Source of the DNA: Roseospira visakhapatnamensis
GTDB lineage: Bacteria; Pseudomonadota; Alphaproteobacteria; Rhodospirillales; Rhodospirillaceae
Reading direction: 5' to 3'
DNA: 64,000 nt
Assembly (NCBI RefSeq): GCF_014197915.1
Contig: NZ_JACIGK010000015.1
Coordinates: forward strand, 46,582-110,581
Shown here: piece after piece, positions 9,141 through 18,912 of the stretch
Numbering within the stretch: the first letter of the stretch is position 1
How the letters are laid out: every line of letters starts with the position of its first letter
The notes under the pieces: model-generated
Told to the model about the DNA's origin: nothing
Seen by the model: the letters and a program-made list of their open reading frames with translations, nothing else
The model's database searches: none
Program-made: the position numbers and the translations under genes

Positions 9141-10058
9141 TCACGGCCCCGGCTCGACCGGTGCGTCCACCAGGACATCGGCGAGCACCTCGGCCAGGGT
9201 GTCCGTCCAGGACCGTGGCGTGACTCCGAAGGTGGACCGCACTTTATCCGTGCACAAGACCGAATTGGCCGGCCGCCGCGCCGGGGTGGGATAGTCGGCC
9301 GTGGCGATCGGATGCACCGGCGGCGTCTTGCCGGTGCGCGCCGACTGGGCGGCGACGATGGCGCTGGCGAAGCCGTGCCAGGTGGTCGGTCCCGCGCCCA
9401 CCAGATGATAGGTGCCCCAGGCGCCCTCGCGGCCCTCCAGCACGAGCTGGCGGGCGATCTCCACCACCATCCGGGCGATGTCATGGGCCGCCGTCGGGCA
9501 GCCGTGCTGGTCGGCCACCACCCGCAACGCGGGCTTCTCGGCCGCCAGACGCAGCATGGTCTTGACGAAGTTCTTGCCGTGGGCGCTGAACACCCAGGCG
9601 GTGCGCAGGATCACATGGCGGGCGCACTCGGCACGCACCGCCTCCTCGCCGGCCAGCTTGGAGCGCCCGTAGGCGCCGAGCGGCCGGACCGGGTCGTCCT
9701 CGACATAGGGGCCGTCCTTGGCGCCGTCGAACACGTAGTCCGTGGACAGGTGAATCAGCGGGATCCCGGCGGCGGCGCAGGCCCTGGCCAGGGCGCGCGG
9801 CCCGTCGCCATTGACCCGCGTGGCCAGGTCCTCGTTCTCCTCCGCCGCGTCCACGGCGGTGTAGGCGGCGGTGTTGACGACCAGGGCGATGTCCCCGCCC
9901 AGGATCGCCGCCTCCGCCGCCTCGGGATCGGTCAGGTCCAGGGTCTCGCGCCCGATCACCACCGGCTCCAGGCCGGCGGGCCAGGCGGCGCGGGCCAGAT
10001 CCCGGCCCACCTGGCCGGTCCGGCCGGTGACCAGGACCCGCCGTGGCGTCGTCGTCAT
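9141..10058 (-). CDS. rmlD: dTDP-4-dehydrorhamnose reductase
   Basis: 305 aa from the ATG giving MTTTPRRVL. An extended SDR fold is visible: GRTGQVG nucleotide-binding loop (about 12-18), [24 protein letters not shown] and the catalytic YGRSK tyrosine/lysine pair. It performs the last step of dTDP-L-rhamnose synthesis. Its ATG overlaps the rmlB stop by four bases (ATGA), so the two are translated as a pair. dTDP-rhamnose would feed O-antigen or other surface polysaccharide. No rmlA is present in this window. Confidence 0.95.
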   Translation of the reverse strand: MTTTPRRVLVTGRTGQVGRDLARAAWPAGLEPVVIGRETLDLTDPEAAEAAILGGDIALVVNTAAYTAVDAAEENEDLATRVNGDGPRALARACAAAGIPLIHLSTDYVFDGAKDGPYVEDDPVRPLGAYGRSKLAGEEAVRAECARHVILRTAWVFSAHGKNFVKTMLRLAAEKPALRVVADQHGCPTAAHDIARMVVEIARQLVLEGREGAWGTYHLVGAGPTTWHGFASAIVAAQSARTGKTPPVHPIATADYPTPARRPANSVLCTDKVRSTFGVTPRSWTDTLAEVLADVLVDAPVEPGP

Positions 10059-11122
10059 GCGTTCACGCCCAGGCGCTGACCGTTGTAGACGCCGTCGCGC
10101 AACGGCTGCCACCACTTCGGATTGTCCAGATACCACTGCACGGTCTGGCGGATGCCGCCGGCGAAGTCGTGGCGCGGCGCCCATCCCAGGGCGCGGTGGA
10201 TCTTGGTGGCATCGATGGCGTAGCGGAAATCGTGGCCCGGTCGATCGGTGACGAAGGTGATCAGCTCCCGCCGGGGCCGTCCGCTGGGGCGCAGGTCATC
10301 GAGGGTATCGCAGATGGTCTCGACGACATCCAGATTCCGCCGCTCGCTGTCGCCGCCCACGTTGTAGCTCTCGCCCACCTTGCCCAGGGTCAGGACCGTC
10401 CACAGGGCGCGGGCATGGTCCTCGACATGGAGCCAGTCGCGCACGTTCTCGCCCTTGCCGTAGACGGGCAACGGCTTGCCCTCCAGGCCGTTCAGGATCA
10501 TGAGCGGGATCAGTTTCTCCGGGAACTGGCGCGGGCCGTAGTTGTTGGAGCAGTTGGACAGGACCACCGGCAGGCCGTAGGTGTGGTGCCAGGCGCGCAC
10601 CAGGTGGTCCGATCCCGCCTTGGACGCCGAGTAGGGGCTGTTGGGCTGGTAGGGCGTCTCCTCGGTGAACAGGCCGGTGTCGCCCAGCGTGCCGAACACC
10701 TCGTCGGTGGACACGTGGTGGAACCGGAAGTCGCCCTGGCGCTCGGTCGGCAACGCCTTCCAGTGCGCGCGCGCGGCCTCCAGAATCTGATAGGTGCCCA
10801 CCAGGTTGGTGTCGATGAAGTCGGCCGGCCCGTCGATGGAGCGGTCCACATGACTTTCCGCCGCCAGATGCATGATGGCGTCGGGGTCGTGGCGCGCCAG
10901 CACGTCCCGCAGGCGGGCCCCGTCGCGAATGTCCGCCCGCTCGAACGCATAGCGCGGCGCCGTCAGGGGATCGGTCACCACGTCGGCCAGGGACGCGGGA
11001 TTGGCCGCGTAGGTAAGCGCGTCCAGGTTCACCACCCGCGCCTCGGTGTGTTCCAGGATATGACGCACCACAGCGGACCCGATGAACCCGCAGCCACCGG
11101 TGACAAGGACCTTCACGACCAT
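10055..11122 (-). CDS. rmlB: dTDP-glucose 4,6-dehydratase
   Basis: 355 aa. The N-terminal GGCGFIG NAD-binding loop (about 9-15), [21 protein letters not shown] and the [12 protein letters not shown] catalytic tyrosine/lysine motif identify RmlB, with [15 protein letters not shown] and the [10 protein letters not shown] signature further on. It converts dTDP-glucose to dTDP-4-keto-6-deoxyglucose. The ATG at 11122 is close behind GGAG; a GTG two codons in has better spacing. A promoter-like sequence lies about 65-95 bases upstream. Confidence 0.96.
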   Translation of the reverse strand: MVVKVLVTGGCGFIGSAVVRHILEHTEARVVNLDALTYAANPASLADVVTDPLTAPRYAFERADIRDGARLRDVLARHDPDAIMHLAAESHVDRSIDGPADFIDTNLVGTYQILEAARAHWKALPTERQGDFRFHHVSTDEVFGTLGDTGLFTEETPYQPNSPYSASKAGSDHLVRAWHHTYGLPVVLSNCSNNYGPRQFPEKLIPLMILNGLEGKPLPVYGKGENVRDWLHVEDHARALWTVLTLGKVGESYNVGGDSERRNLDVVETICDTLDDLRPSGRPRRELITFVTDRPGHDFRYAIDATKIHRALGWAPRHDFAGGIRQTVQWYLDNPKWWQPLRDGVYNGQRLGVNA

Positions 11123-11186
11123 TGCTCCATAGTTTTCCGCCCGCCGATGTCAGGCGTGGCCACCTCGACCCACCCCATCGGCGGCC

Positions 11187-11216
11187 GGTATAGCGGAACG
11201 CCCAAGCCCCTGTCAT
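11187..11216 (-). promoter_or_regulatory. Candidate sigma70-type promoter for rmlB-rmlD
   Basis: On the minus strand ATGACA (11216-11211) and TATACC (11192-11187) are separated by 18 bases, one mismatch from TTGACA and two from TATAAT. It points toward rmlB, starting about 65 bases away, within the 224-base gap between divergent rmlB and rmlC. No equally good match for rmlC was found. Confidence 0.45.
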
Positions 11217-11346
11217 GCGCTTTCGCGGGGACGCGGTTTCTCCTTGTCGGCGCGACGCGCGATGCGGTAACCCGGCCCCGACACGGCTCCCCGGCGCCAG
11301 CGGGCTGCGCTGACACAAGGAAGCGGACATAAGGAAAGAGACGGCC

Positions 11347-11910
11347 ATGCAGGTCACGGCGACGGACATCCCCGAGGTCAAGCTCATCACGCCCCGCCTG
11401 TTCGGCGATCATCGCGGTTTCTTCTCGGAAACCTACAACAGGCGCGCCCTGGCCGAAGCCGGCATCACCCTCGACTTCGTGCAGGACAATCATTCCAAGT
11501 CGGCGCGGCCCGGCACGCTGCGCGGCCTGCACTTCCAGACGCCGCCGGCCTCCCAGGCCAAGCTGGTCCGCGTGGTGCGCGGCGCCGTCTGGGACGTGGC
11601 GGTGGACCTGCGCCAAGGCTCGCCCACCTTCGGCCGCTGGGTCGGCGCGGAACTGAGCGCCGAGAACTGGACCCAGATCCTGGTTCCCGCCGGGTTCGCC
11701 CACGGCTTCGTCACCCTGCTCGCGGACACCGAGGTGGAGTACAAGGTCACGGCCTATTACGCGCCCGACCATGACAAGGGGCTGGCCTGGAACGACCCGG
11801 ATCTGGCTATCGACTGGCCCCTGCCGCCGGGCGTGGACCAGCCGATCCTGTCGGACAAGGATACCCGCCAGCCACGCTTCGCCGAGCTGCCGTCGGTGTT
11901 CACCGTCTGA
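11347..11910 (+). CDS. rmlC: dTDP-4-dehydrorhamnose 3,5-epimerase
   Basis: 187 aa, standard length. Cupin-fold motifs of RmlC: FGDHRGFFSETYN, FVQDNHSKS, the catalytic-His motif GTLRGLHFQ, VWDVAVDLR, VPAGFAHGF with the catalytic-dyad partner region, and the C-terminal LSDKD. It epimerises the keto-sugar from RmlB before reduction by RmlD. It is transcribed divergently from rmlB-rmlD rather than sitting in one operon. An AAGGAAAGAG stretch precedes the ATG by about six bases. Confidence 0.96.
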   Translation: MQVTATDIPEVKLITPRLFGDHRGFFSETYNRRALAEAGITLDFVQDNHSKSARPGTLRGLHFQTPPASQAKLVRVVRGAVWDVAVDLRQGSPTFGRWVGAELSAENWTQILVPAGFAHGFVTLLADTEVEYKVTAYYAPDHDKGLAWNDPDLAIDWPLPPGVDQPILSDKDTRQPRFAELPSVFTV

Positions 11911-11940
11911 TCCCGGTCGTCCCTGGCCGGGACGGGCCCG

Positions 11941-13062
11941 TCAGCGCGGGGCCTGGCCCTGAACGCCCTCGACAAACCAGTCCATGCTCAGCAGCGCGCC
12001 GTCGTCGGGGGCCTCGCCCTCGGCCACGCGCTCCGTGCCCGCCTGGTCGGTCAGCGGTCCGGCCAGGGGATGCAAGGTCCCGGTCTCGATGCCCGTGCGC
12101 GCGGCCTCGGCGGCGGCCACCACGGTGTCGGGCAGGGCCGTGTTGTAGTCGGAGATGGCCACCATGCCACTGGCCAGGCCGCCCCAGGTGTCGCCGCTGG
12201 TCCAGGTGCCGTCCAGCACCGCGCGGGTCCGCTCGATGTAGTAGCCGCGCCAGTCGTCGACGATGGCGGTCAGGTGCGCCTCGGGACCGAACGCGCTCAT
12301 GTCGGTGGCCTGGCCGAAGGCGTACAGCCCCTTCTCGGCGGCCACCTGCACGGGCGCCGGACTGTCGGTGTGCTGGGACAGCACGTCGGCGCCCTGGGCC
12401 ACCAGGGTCTCGGCGGCCTCGCGCTCCTTGCCCGGGTCATACCAGGAGTTCACCCAGATCACCTTGACCGTGGCCTCGGGATTGACCGAGCGCAGGCCCT
12501 GGGTGAAGGCGTTGATGCCGCGCACCACCTCGGGGATGGGCACCGCGCCCACGTAGCCGATGACGTTGGTCTTGGTCATCAGGCCGGCGATGACGCCGAT
12601 CACGTAGCGGCCCTCGTAGAAGCGCGCGGCATAGGTGGCGACGTTGTCGGCGCGCTTGTAGCCGGTGCAGTGCTCGAACACCACGTCGGGGAAGCTCTTG
12701 GCCACCTTCAGCGTCGCGTTCATGAAGCCGAACGAGGTGGCGAAGATCAGCCCGTGCCCGCCACTGGCGAGCTGGGCAACCACCCGCTCGGCGTCGGCGC
12801 CCTCGGGCACGCTTTCCACATAGGTGGTGGAGATGGCGTCGCCCAGGTCGGCCTCCAGGGCCAGGCGACCCTGGTCGTGCTGGTAGGACCAGCCGTAGTC
12901 GCCCACCGGGCCGACGTAGACGAACCCGACCTTCAGGGGATCGGCGGCGCGCGCGCGGTCGGCGGACAGGCCGGAGGCGGCCAGCAGGGTCCCGGCGGCG
13001 GCGCCGGCGGCCAGCGAACGGCGGGACAGCACGGGGCCGCCGGAACGGATCAGAGTCCGCAT
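11941..13062 (-). CDS. BMP-family ABC transporter substrate-binding protein
   Basis: 373 aa from the ATG behind GGGAGAG. The N-terminus has a twin-arginine motif (SRRSLAAGAAAGTLLAASG) and AxA cleavage region, suggesting Tat export. The mature protein is a BMP/Med/PnrA-type binding protein (VGFVYVGPVGDYGWSYQHDQ, FATSFGFMNATLKVAKSFPDV, GYVGAVPIPEVVRGINAF). This family binds nucleosides or related small molecules in the periplasm. It is last in a four-gene operon with one ATPase and two permease genes. Purine nucleoside is the likeliest ligand by family; the sequence does not settle it. Confidence 0.9.
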   Translation of the reverse strand: MRTLIRSGGPVLSRRSLAAGAAAGTLLAASGLSADRARAADPLKVGFVYVGPVGDYGWSYQHDQGRLALEADLGDAISTTYVESVPEGADAERVVAQLASGGHGLIFATSFGFMNATLKVAKSFPDVVFEHCTGYKRADNVATYAARFYEGRYVIGVIAGLMTKTNVIGYVGAVPIPEVVRGINAFTQGLRSVNPEATVKVIWVNSWYDPGKEREAAETLVAQGADVLSQHTDSPAPVQVAAEKGLYAFGQATDMSAFGPEAHLTAIVDDWRGYYIERTRAVLDGTWTSGDTWGGLASGMVAISDYNTALPDTVVAAAEAARTGIETGTLHPLAGPLTDQAGTERVAEGEAPDDGALLSMDWFVEGVQGQAPR

Positions 13063-13094
13063 GGGGTCTCTCCCTTCTTTTGGGGGCAATGGAG

Positions 13095-14042
13095 TCAGGT
13101 CTCGGAGCGAAACACCTTACCAAGACAGGCCGGCGCGTTCAGGCGGATTTTGACGCTGTCCCGCGAGATCAGCACCAGCACCAGGATGGTCGCCAGGTAG
13201 GGCAGCATGGACAGGACGTGCGGCGACACCGCCAGTCCGGCCCCCTGGGCGTGAAACTGGATGATGGTCACGCCGCCGAACAGGTAGGCGCCGAGCAGCA
13301 CCCGGCCGGGCTTCCAGGTGGCGAAAACCACCAGCGCGAGCGCGATCCAGCCGCGTCCGCTGGTCATGGTCTCCACCCACATCGGGGTATAGACCAGCGA
13401 CAGGTAGGCGCCGGCCAGCCCGGCCATGGCGCCACCGAACAGCACGCACAGATAGCGGATGCCGATCACCGGGTAGCCGATGGCATGGGCGGCGGCATGG
13501 TTCTCGCCCACCGCGCGGATGATCAGGCCGGCGCGGGTGCGGTACAGGACCAGGCTGACGGCCAGCGTCAGGGCCAGCGAGGCATAGACCAGCACATCCT
13601 GGCCGAACAGCACCGGTCCCAGCAGGGGGATGTCGGTCAGCCCGGGCACGGACAGCGGCGCCAGCCCGTCGATGGGGATGCCGATGAAGCCCTTGCCGAT
13701 GAACGCCGACAGCCCGACGCCGAAGATGGTCAGGGCGAGGCCCGTGGCCACCTGATTGGCCATCAGCGTCAGCGTCAGCACACCGAACAGCAGCGCCATC
13801 AGCATGGCCGCCAGCATGGCCGCCAGCACCGCCAGGGGCAGGCTGCCGCTGGCCACCATGGTGGCGAAGGCGGCGACCGCGCCCACCAGCATCATGCCCT
13901 CGACACCCAGGTTGAGGACCCCCGACTTCTCCGCCACCAGTTCGCCGATGGCCGCCAGGGCGAGCGGCGTGGCGGCGCGGATCATGGCCACCAGCAAGGC
14001 CCCCAGGCCGATTATCCAGTCTCCGTGTGCCAGCGCGTCCAT
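13095..14042 (-). CDS. ABC transporter permease (BMP-type, NupQ/YufQ-like)
   Basis: 315 aa. About eight to nine hydrophobic segments are visible, with the BPD_transp_2 signature region VAEKSGVLNLGVEGMMLVGA and IRAVGENHAAAHAIGYPV, the pattern of permeases working with BMP proteins. It starts at the ATG one base before the stop of the neighbouring permease gene (14044), indicating a tight operon. It would pair with that permease to form the inner-membrane channel. Confidence 0.9.
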   Translation of the reverse strand: MDALAHGDWIIGLGALLVAMIRAATPLALAAIGELVAEKSGVLNLGVEGMMLVGAVAAFATMVASGSLPLAVLAAMLAAMLMALLFGVLTLTLMANQVATGLALTIFGVGLSAFIGKGFIGIPIDGLAPLSVPGLTDIPLLGPVLFGQDVLVYASLALTLAVSLVLYRTRAGLIIRAVGENHAAAHAIGYPVIGIRYLCVLFGGAMAGLAGAYLSLVYTPMWVETMTSGRGWIALALVVFATWKPGRVLLGAYLFGGVTIIQFHAQGAGLAVSPHVLSMLPYLATILVLVLISRDSVKIRLNAPACLGKVFRSET

Positions 14043-14043
14043 G

Positions 14044-15186
14044 TCAGGCCGTCTCCCCACGGGGCGCGACGGAGGCCGTCACGGGCGGGCGGCTCCAGCG
14101 GACGCGGTGGTGAATCAGCACGTCCGAGGCCAGCAGGAAGAACAGCACCATCCCCTGGAACAGGCCGGTGACCGCGCGCGGCAGCCCCAGTTCGATCTGC
14201 AAGGTATCCCCGCCCAGGTAGGTCAGCGCCATGAACAGGCCGGCCAGCAGAATCCCCAGCGGATGCAGCCGGCCCAGGAAGGCGACGATGATGGCGGTGA
14301 AGCCGTAGCCGGGCGAGATCTGGGTGTGCAACTGGCCGATGGGGCCCGCGACCTCGACCATACCGGCCAGGCCGGACAGCCCGCCGCCGCACAGCAGGCC
14401 CAACCACACCACCCGGGCGCCGCTGAACCCCGCGTAGCCGCCGGCCCGGGGCGCCAGCCCCACCACCTTGATCTGGAAGCCGATGAACGAGCGCATCAGC
14501 AGCACCCAGGCTCCGGCCACCGCCGCCAGGGCGAACAGGGCGCCGATGTGCAGCCGTGTTCCCGACACCAGCGCGGGCAACAAGGCCGCGTCGCCGAACA
14601 GCGCCGATTCCGGGAAGTTGAAGCCCATCGGGTCGCGCCAGGGGCCATGCACCAGATAGCCCAGCAGAAAGCCGGCCACGTAGGTGAGCATCAGGCTGAC
14701 CAGGATCTCGTTGGCGTTGAAGCGGGTGCGCAGCAAGGCCGGGATGGCCGCCCAGGCCATGCCCCCGAGGATGCCCATGACCATCATGCCCGGCAGCAGC
14801 CAGGGGCCACCGCCGTCGGTGAACGCCTCGCCCGCCCACAGCGCCAGCCCGCCGGCGAAGATCGCCCCCAGGATCAGTTGGCCCTCGGCGCCGATGTTCC
14901 AGACGTTGCCGCGAAAACCCACCGCGAGCCCGGTGGCGCACAGCACCAGGGGGGTGGCCTTCACGAACAACTCGCTGAGGCCGAAGGTGGTGGTCAAGGG
15001 CGCGACGAAGAACACGTATAGCGCCCGCAGCGGATCATGCCCCAGGGCGGCGAACAGCACCGCGCCGGCCATCACCGTCAGGCCGGCGGCCACCAGCGGC
15101 GTGAGATACACCATGGCCCGCGACCGCTCGGCCCGCGCCTCCAGCCGGGGTCCCCCCACCCTAAACCTCATGCCCCGTATCCTCAT
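14044..15186 (-). CDS. ABC transporter permease (BMP-type, NupP/YufP-like)
   Basis: 380 aa. A short basic N-terminus is followed by around nine membrane segments and the conserved ATPLVLCATGLAVGFRGNVW and NIGAEGQLILGAIFAGG region of this permease family. The ATG at 15186 has AGGAGA six to seven bases upstream and overlaps the ATPase gene by 26 bases; a second ATG at 15171 sits in a short duplicated sequence and is less well placed. Second membrane subunit of the putative nucleoside importer. Confidence 0.9.
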   Translation of the reverse strand: MRIRGMRFRVGGPRLEARAERSRAMVYLTPLVAAGLTVMAGAVLFAALGHDPLRALYVFFVAPLTTTFGLSELFVKATPLVLCATGLAVGFRGNVWNIGAEGQLILGAIFAGGLALWAGEAFTDGGGPWLLPGMMVMGILGGMAWAAIPALLRTRFNANEILVSLMLTYVAGFLLGYLVHGPWRDPMGFNFPESALFGDAALLPALVSGTRLHIGALFALAAVAGAWVLLMRSFIGFQIKVVGLAPRAGGYAGFSGARVVWLGLLCGGGLSGLAGMVEVAGPIGQLHTQISPGYGFTAIIVAFLGRLHPLGILLAGLFMALTYLGGDTLQIELGLPRAVTGLFQGMVLFFLLASDVLIHHRVRWSRPPVTASVAPRGETA

Positions 15187-16798
15187 GCCCCGTCTCCTGA
15201 CCCCCGACCGTCGGGCGTCGGCCCGTGGGGGCGGCCTCGAACAGCCCGCCCGTCGTCAGGCCGCCCATCATCCCCCCCATCATCACCCCCATGTCCTCGG
15301 CCGTGACCGCGTGTGTCGGCCGGCTCTCCGACAGGTGTCCGCCGGCGATCACGGCGATGCGGTCGGACAGCACGTACAGTTCGTCCAGGTCCTGGGAAAT
15401 GACCAGCACCGCCGCGCCCCGGTCGCGGAGCGTGACCAGCGCCTGATGAATGGCGGCGGCCGAGCCCGCGTCCACGCCCCAGGTGGGATGCGCGGCCACC
15501 AGGACCTGGGGATCCTGCAGGATCTCCCGGCCGATGATGAACTTTTGCAGGTTGCCGCCGGACAGGCTGCGGGCCTCGGCGTCGCTGCCGTGGGCGATGA
15601 CGTTGAAGGTGCTCATGACGGTGCGGGCGAAGCCGTGGGTATGGCGGCCGCGCACCAGGCCGCCCTTCACCAGGCCGCCGTGCCGCCAGGCCGACAGCAG
15701 GGCGTTCTCGGCCAGCGAGAGTTCCGGCACCGCGCCCTGGCCCAGGCGTTCCTCGGGCACCACCGCCATGCCCAGCGCGCGGCGCGGCCCCGGCCCCAGG
15801 TCGGCCACCGGCCGGCCGGCGATGCGGATGGCACCGGCGCGGGCCAGCAGGCGCTCCCCCGACAGGGCGCGCATCAGCTGGTTCTGGCCGTTGCCGGCCA
15901 CCCCGGCGATGCCCAGGATCTCGCCGGGGCGGACCGAGAGGCTGATTTCGTGCAGGTCGGTTCCGTAAGGATCGTCGCTGTCCAGGCTGAGGGTGTCCAC
16001 CTCCAGCAGGGGGCGCGCGGCCTCGGCGGCGGTGTCGGCGCGGTCGGTCAGGTCGGGCGGGTCGCTGCCGATCATCATCCGCGCCAGCGAGCGCGCGGTC
16101 TCGGCGCGCGGATCGACGGTCGCCACGCGGCGGCCGCCGCGCAGCACCGAGGCGCGGTCGCACAGGGCGCGGATCTCGTCCAGCTTGTGGGAGATGTAGA
16201 GCACCGAACGCCCCTCGTCCCGAAGGCGGCGCAGCACCGCGAACAGGGCCAGCGCCTCCTTGGGCGTCAGCACCGAGGTCGGCTCGTCCAGGATGATCAG
16301 CTTGGGGTCGCCCAGCAGGCAGCGCACGATCTCCACGCGCTGGCGCTCGCCCATCGACAGTTCATGAACGTGGCGGTCGGGTTCCAGTGCCAGGCCGTAG
16401 CCGTCCGAGACCGCGCGGATGCGGTCGCGCAGACGGGCGACCGAGCCTCCGCCCTCCAGGCCCAGGGCCACGTTCTCGGCGACCGTCAGGGAGTCGAACA
16501 GGGCAAAGTGCTGGAACACCATGCCGATGCCCAGCCGCCGGGCCTCGGCCGGGCTGGTGATCCGCACCGGTCGGCCTTCCCAGGTCATGGTGCCCGAGTC
16601 GGCCGCCAGAACCCCGTGGACGATCTTCATCAGGGTGGATTTGCCGGCGCCGTTCTCGCCCAGCAGGGCATGGATTTCGCCGGCCTCCACCGTCAGGTCC
16701 ACATGGTCGTTGACCAGGACGCCGGGAAAGCTCTTGCAGATGCCGCGAAGCGCCAGGCGTGGCGAGGCGCCCGGGGGGGACGTGGCGCTGTTGTCCAT
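15161..16798 (-). CDS. ABC transporter ATP-binding protein, two fused nucleotide-binding domains
   Basis: 545 aa with two ABC cassettes. The first has Walker A GENGAGKST (about 50-58), Q-loop FQHF, signature LSMGERQRVEI and Walker B LIILDEPTSVLT. The second cassette has a substituted P-loop (GVAGNGQNQLM, as in sugar/nucleoside importers), signature LSGGNLQKFI and VLVAAHPTWGVD. This duplicated arrangement is typical of the simple-sugar/nucleoside family working with BMP proteins. First gene of the operon ATPase-permease-permease-BMP; the very C-terminus contains a small ETGHEDTGHE repeat overlapping the next start. Confidence 0.92.
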   Translation of the reverse strand: MDNSATSPPGASPRLALRGICKSFPGVLVNDHVDLTVEAGEIHALLGENGAGKSTLMKIVHGVLAADSGTMTWEGRPVRITSPAEARRLGIGMVFQHFALFDSLTVAENVALGLEGGGSVARLRDRIRAVSDGYGLALEPDRHVHELSMGERQRVEIVRCLLGDPKLIILDEPTSVLTPKEALALFAVLRRLRDEGRSVLYISHKLDEIRALCDRASVLRGGRRVATVDPRAETARSLARMMIGSDPPDLTDRADTAAEAARPLLEVDTLSLDSDDPYGTDLHEISLSVRPGEILGIAGVAGNGQNQLMRALSGERLLARAGAIRIAGRPVADLGPGPRRALGMAVVPEERLGQGAVPELSLAENALLSAWRHGGLVKGGLVRGRHTHGFARTVMSTFNVIAHGSDAEARSLSGGNLQKFIIGREILQDPQVLVAAHPTWGVDAGSAAAIHQALVTLRDRGAAVLVISQDLDELYVLSDRIAVIAGGHLSESRPTHAVTAEDMGVMMGGMMGGLTTGGLFEAAPTGRRPTVGGQETGHEDTGHEV

Positions 16799-17038
16799 GA
16801 CCGCCCGTATGGGGAAAAATTGACAGTGGCCAACCGACGGCGGACTGCCGTATGCCGGTCAGCCGGCGTCACCGCGCCGATGCCACAAGGCGGCATACGC
16901 TCCAGAACCCGACGGATCGGGCCAAGGACGACCGGTCCCAGGGTGCTCGACGGCGAGCGCGGGCGCACGGTGCCAGCCTGCGGCGGGGTTGGCAAGCGGT
17001 GTTTGGTGGCGGCGCGCGAACCGGCGCCGAACATGCAA

Positions 17039-17067
17039 CCGGCCTCCCCCGGGGGAGGGGAGGCCGG
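17039..17067. terminator. GC-rich hairpin between the ABC operon and the DUF1127 gene
   Basis: Perfect 11-bp stem CCGGCCTCCCC / GGGGAGGCCGG with a 7-base loop (17050-17056). It lies 46 bases beyond the stop of the minus-strand DUF1127 gene, so it may end that transcript, although no T-run follows. The rest of the 314-base gap (16799-17112) shows no coding potential that I can recognise. Confidence 0.5.
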
Positions 17068-17112
17068 CGCGCGAGGGCCAGGGATGACAGCGTCCGGATG
17101 CCGAAGGGGGGC

Positions 17113-17394
17113 TCAGGCGATCCAGAACGGTTTCCTGATCTCCTGGTGGACCTCGTCTTGGTGCAGGCCGATGTCGCGCAGCAGGCGCGCATCCAGGCCG
17201 GCCAGTTGTCGGCGGGTCTCGGCGCGGGTCTGCCATGTGACCAGCAGGCGGCCCAGGACTCCGAGCGAGGCCAAGGGCGCGCCGCCTGAGTGACGCGCGA
17301 TGCCCACCGTGCTCCCCAGGGCAGCGATCGCGCCACCGGACGGCAGCGGGGCCTTGACGGCGATGGGCGCGGAAGACACGGAAACGGCGCGCAT
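17113..17394 (-). CDS. DUF1127 domain-containing protein
   Basis: 93 aa. The C-terminal half matches the DUF1127 pattern: a helix rich in Arg/Ala (TWQTRAETRRQLAGLDARL), then LLRDIGLHQDEV and the terminal EIRKPFW. DUF1127 proteins are short, basic and common in alphaproteobacteria, where some bind RNA and affect phosphate/carbon regulation. The N-terminal 40 residues are low-complexity and hydrophobic. The ATG has AAGGAG eight bases upstream. The 354-base gap to the divergent lipid kinase gene (17395-17748) holds no further gene that I can support. Confidence 0.85.
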   Translation of the reverse strand: MRAVSVSSAPIAVKAPLPSGGAIAALGSTVGIARHSGGAPLASLGVLGRLLVTWQTRAETRRQLAGLDARLLRDIGLHQDEVHQEIRKPFWIA

Positions 17395-17748
17395 GGCGGA
17401 TACTCCTTGTCCCGAGGGAGGGGCGGGGCTGTGCCACCCGGTCACCCTGTCAAGGTGAACCCGCGCCGCCGTCTTCACAAACGAGACTTTCTCGCACCAT
17501 GCATGAGGGATTTTTGGGCTCTGTCGCGCGACGGCGTTCCGTTTTCGTGCCGGACGCGCCATGCTGAGGTCGCGCGTGGGGCTTGGGGGCGCCTCGTCCG
17601 CAAGGACGGCGACACCACCCGCGCGATCGGCCATGATCTTCCCACCCGCCGGCGGTCACGACGGGGGCTTCTGGACCGCCGTCGGTCGAGGCGCCGGGGC
17701 ACGATGGCACGATGGCACGACGCGACGATGGAAGGATGACCCACTCGG

Positions 17749-18822
17749 ATGCATGAGACCGACAAGAGGCCGACGGACCCCGGGGCGGTGACGGACGAGG
17801 CGCCGCCCGCCGACGACGCGCCCGGGGCCGTCACGGTTCTGGTGAACAGTGGCGCCGGATCCCTCGTGGGCCAGCCGGGGGCCGCCGAGGCGCTGGCCGA
17901 CGGTCTGGTCAAGGCCCTCGCTGATCGCGGGATCACCGCGACCCCGCGCCTGGCGTCGGGACCCGATCTGATGACCGCCAGCCGCGCCGCGATCGCCGAC
18001 CGGGCGGCGGCGGTGGTGGTGGTCGGCGGGGACGGGACGATTGCCACGGTGGCCGGGGAACTGGCCGGGACGGATGTGCCGATGGCCGTGCTGCCGCTGG
18101 GCACGGCCAACCTGCTGGCGCGCGACCTGACCATGCCCGAGGATCCGACGGAGGCCGTGGCCGCCCTGGCCGATGGCGTCGTGGGGCGGATCGATGTCGG
18201 GTGGCTCAACGGGCGGGTGTTCCTCAACAACGTGGTGCTGGGTCTGATGCCCAACCTCGCGCGCCAGCGCGAACGCTTCCGGGGAGCCATGACCCCGGTC
18301 ATCTGGGCACGGCTTCTGGTGCGGATGGCCCTGGCCATGCGGCGCAACCCCCGCCTGCGGGTGGTGCTGGCCACGGAACGGCGCTATCTGCGCGTCAAGA
18401 CCCATGCCCTGGTGGTCGCCGACAACGCCTATCGGGCGCAGCCGGGGCTGCTGGTGCGCCGGGACTCGCTGGGCGGCGGTGCCATGGCGATCTATGTGGC
18501 CAGGCATCGCAGTCCCTGGCGGATGCTGCGGCTCGCCATGGGCGTCGTCACCGGCAACTGGCGCGCCGACACCGACCTGCTGACCGATCACGCGCAGCGC
18601 CTGACCGTCCTGGCGCGCCGCCGCGCGTTGCGGGTCACGGTGGACGGCGAGGTGGTGTTGCTGCGCCCGCCGCTGCGGTTCCGCCTGCAGCCGGCGGCGC
18701 TCCGGGTCTGGGTGCCGGCGGCCGCAGGCTCGGTCCTGGCCGCTCCGGGCGAACCGGTGTCGGCTGTCCCCGGGCTGGTTGGCCGGCCGGCGGGCGGTCC
18801 ACCGGAGGCGCGGAATGACTAG
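17749..18822 (+). CDS. Diacylglycerol/lipid kinase family protein (YegS/BmrU-like)
   Basis: 357 aa. The kinase catalytic motif VVVGGDGTIATVAGEL (GGDGT near residue 94) is preceded by VLVNSGAGS and followed by VLPLGTANLLARDL, the DAGK catalytic pattern. A C-terminal lipid-kinase domain follows (DVGWLNGRVFLNNVVLGLMP, VTVDGEVVLL). It should phosphorylate a lipid or lipid-like diol at the inner face of the membrane, substrate unknown. The N-terminal 25 residues are acidic and poorly conserved, so the true start could be later. Confidence 0.9.
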   Translation: MHETDKRPTDPGAVTDEAPPADDAPGAVTVLVNSGAGSLVGQPGAAEALADGLVKALADRGITATPRLASGPDLMTASRAAIADRAAAVVVVGGDGTIATVAGELAGTDVPMAVLPLGTANLLARDLTMPEDPTEAVAALADGVVGRIDVGWLNGRVFLNNVVLGLMPNLARQRERFRGAMTPVIWARLLVRMALAMRRNPRLRVVLATERRYLRVKTHALVVADNAYRAQPGLLVRRDSLGGGAMAIYVARHRSPWRMLRLAMGVVTGNWRADTDLLTDHAQRLTVLARRRALRVTVDGEVVLLRPPLRFRLQPAALRVWVPAAAGSVLAAPGEPVSAVPGLVGRPAGGPPEARND

Positions 18823-18912
18823 CCCTCACCCGGGGCTCGACAAGGCCGAGCGCATGGTGGGCCGGACTCGGTGCGTCGAGGCGCGCGGTCCCGTGACCCA
18901 GCGCCACGCCGC

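Noticed and set aside
15161..15186. Short duplicated sequence at the ATPase/permease junction considered as an insertion scar
   Set aside because: It is a minor repeat in overlapping coding sequence, and both genes are intact with a good ribosome site.
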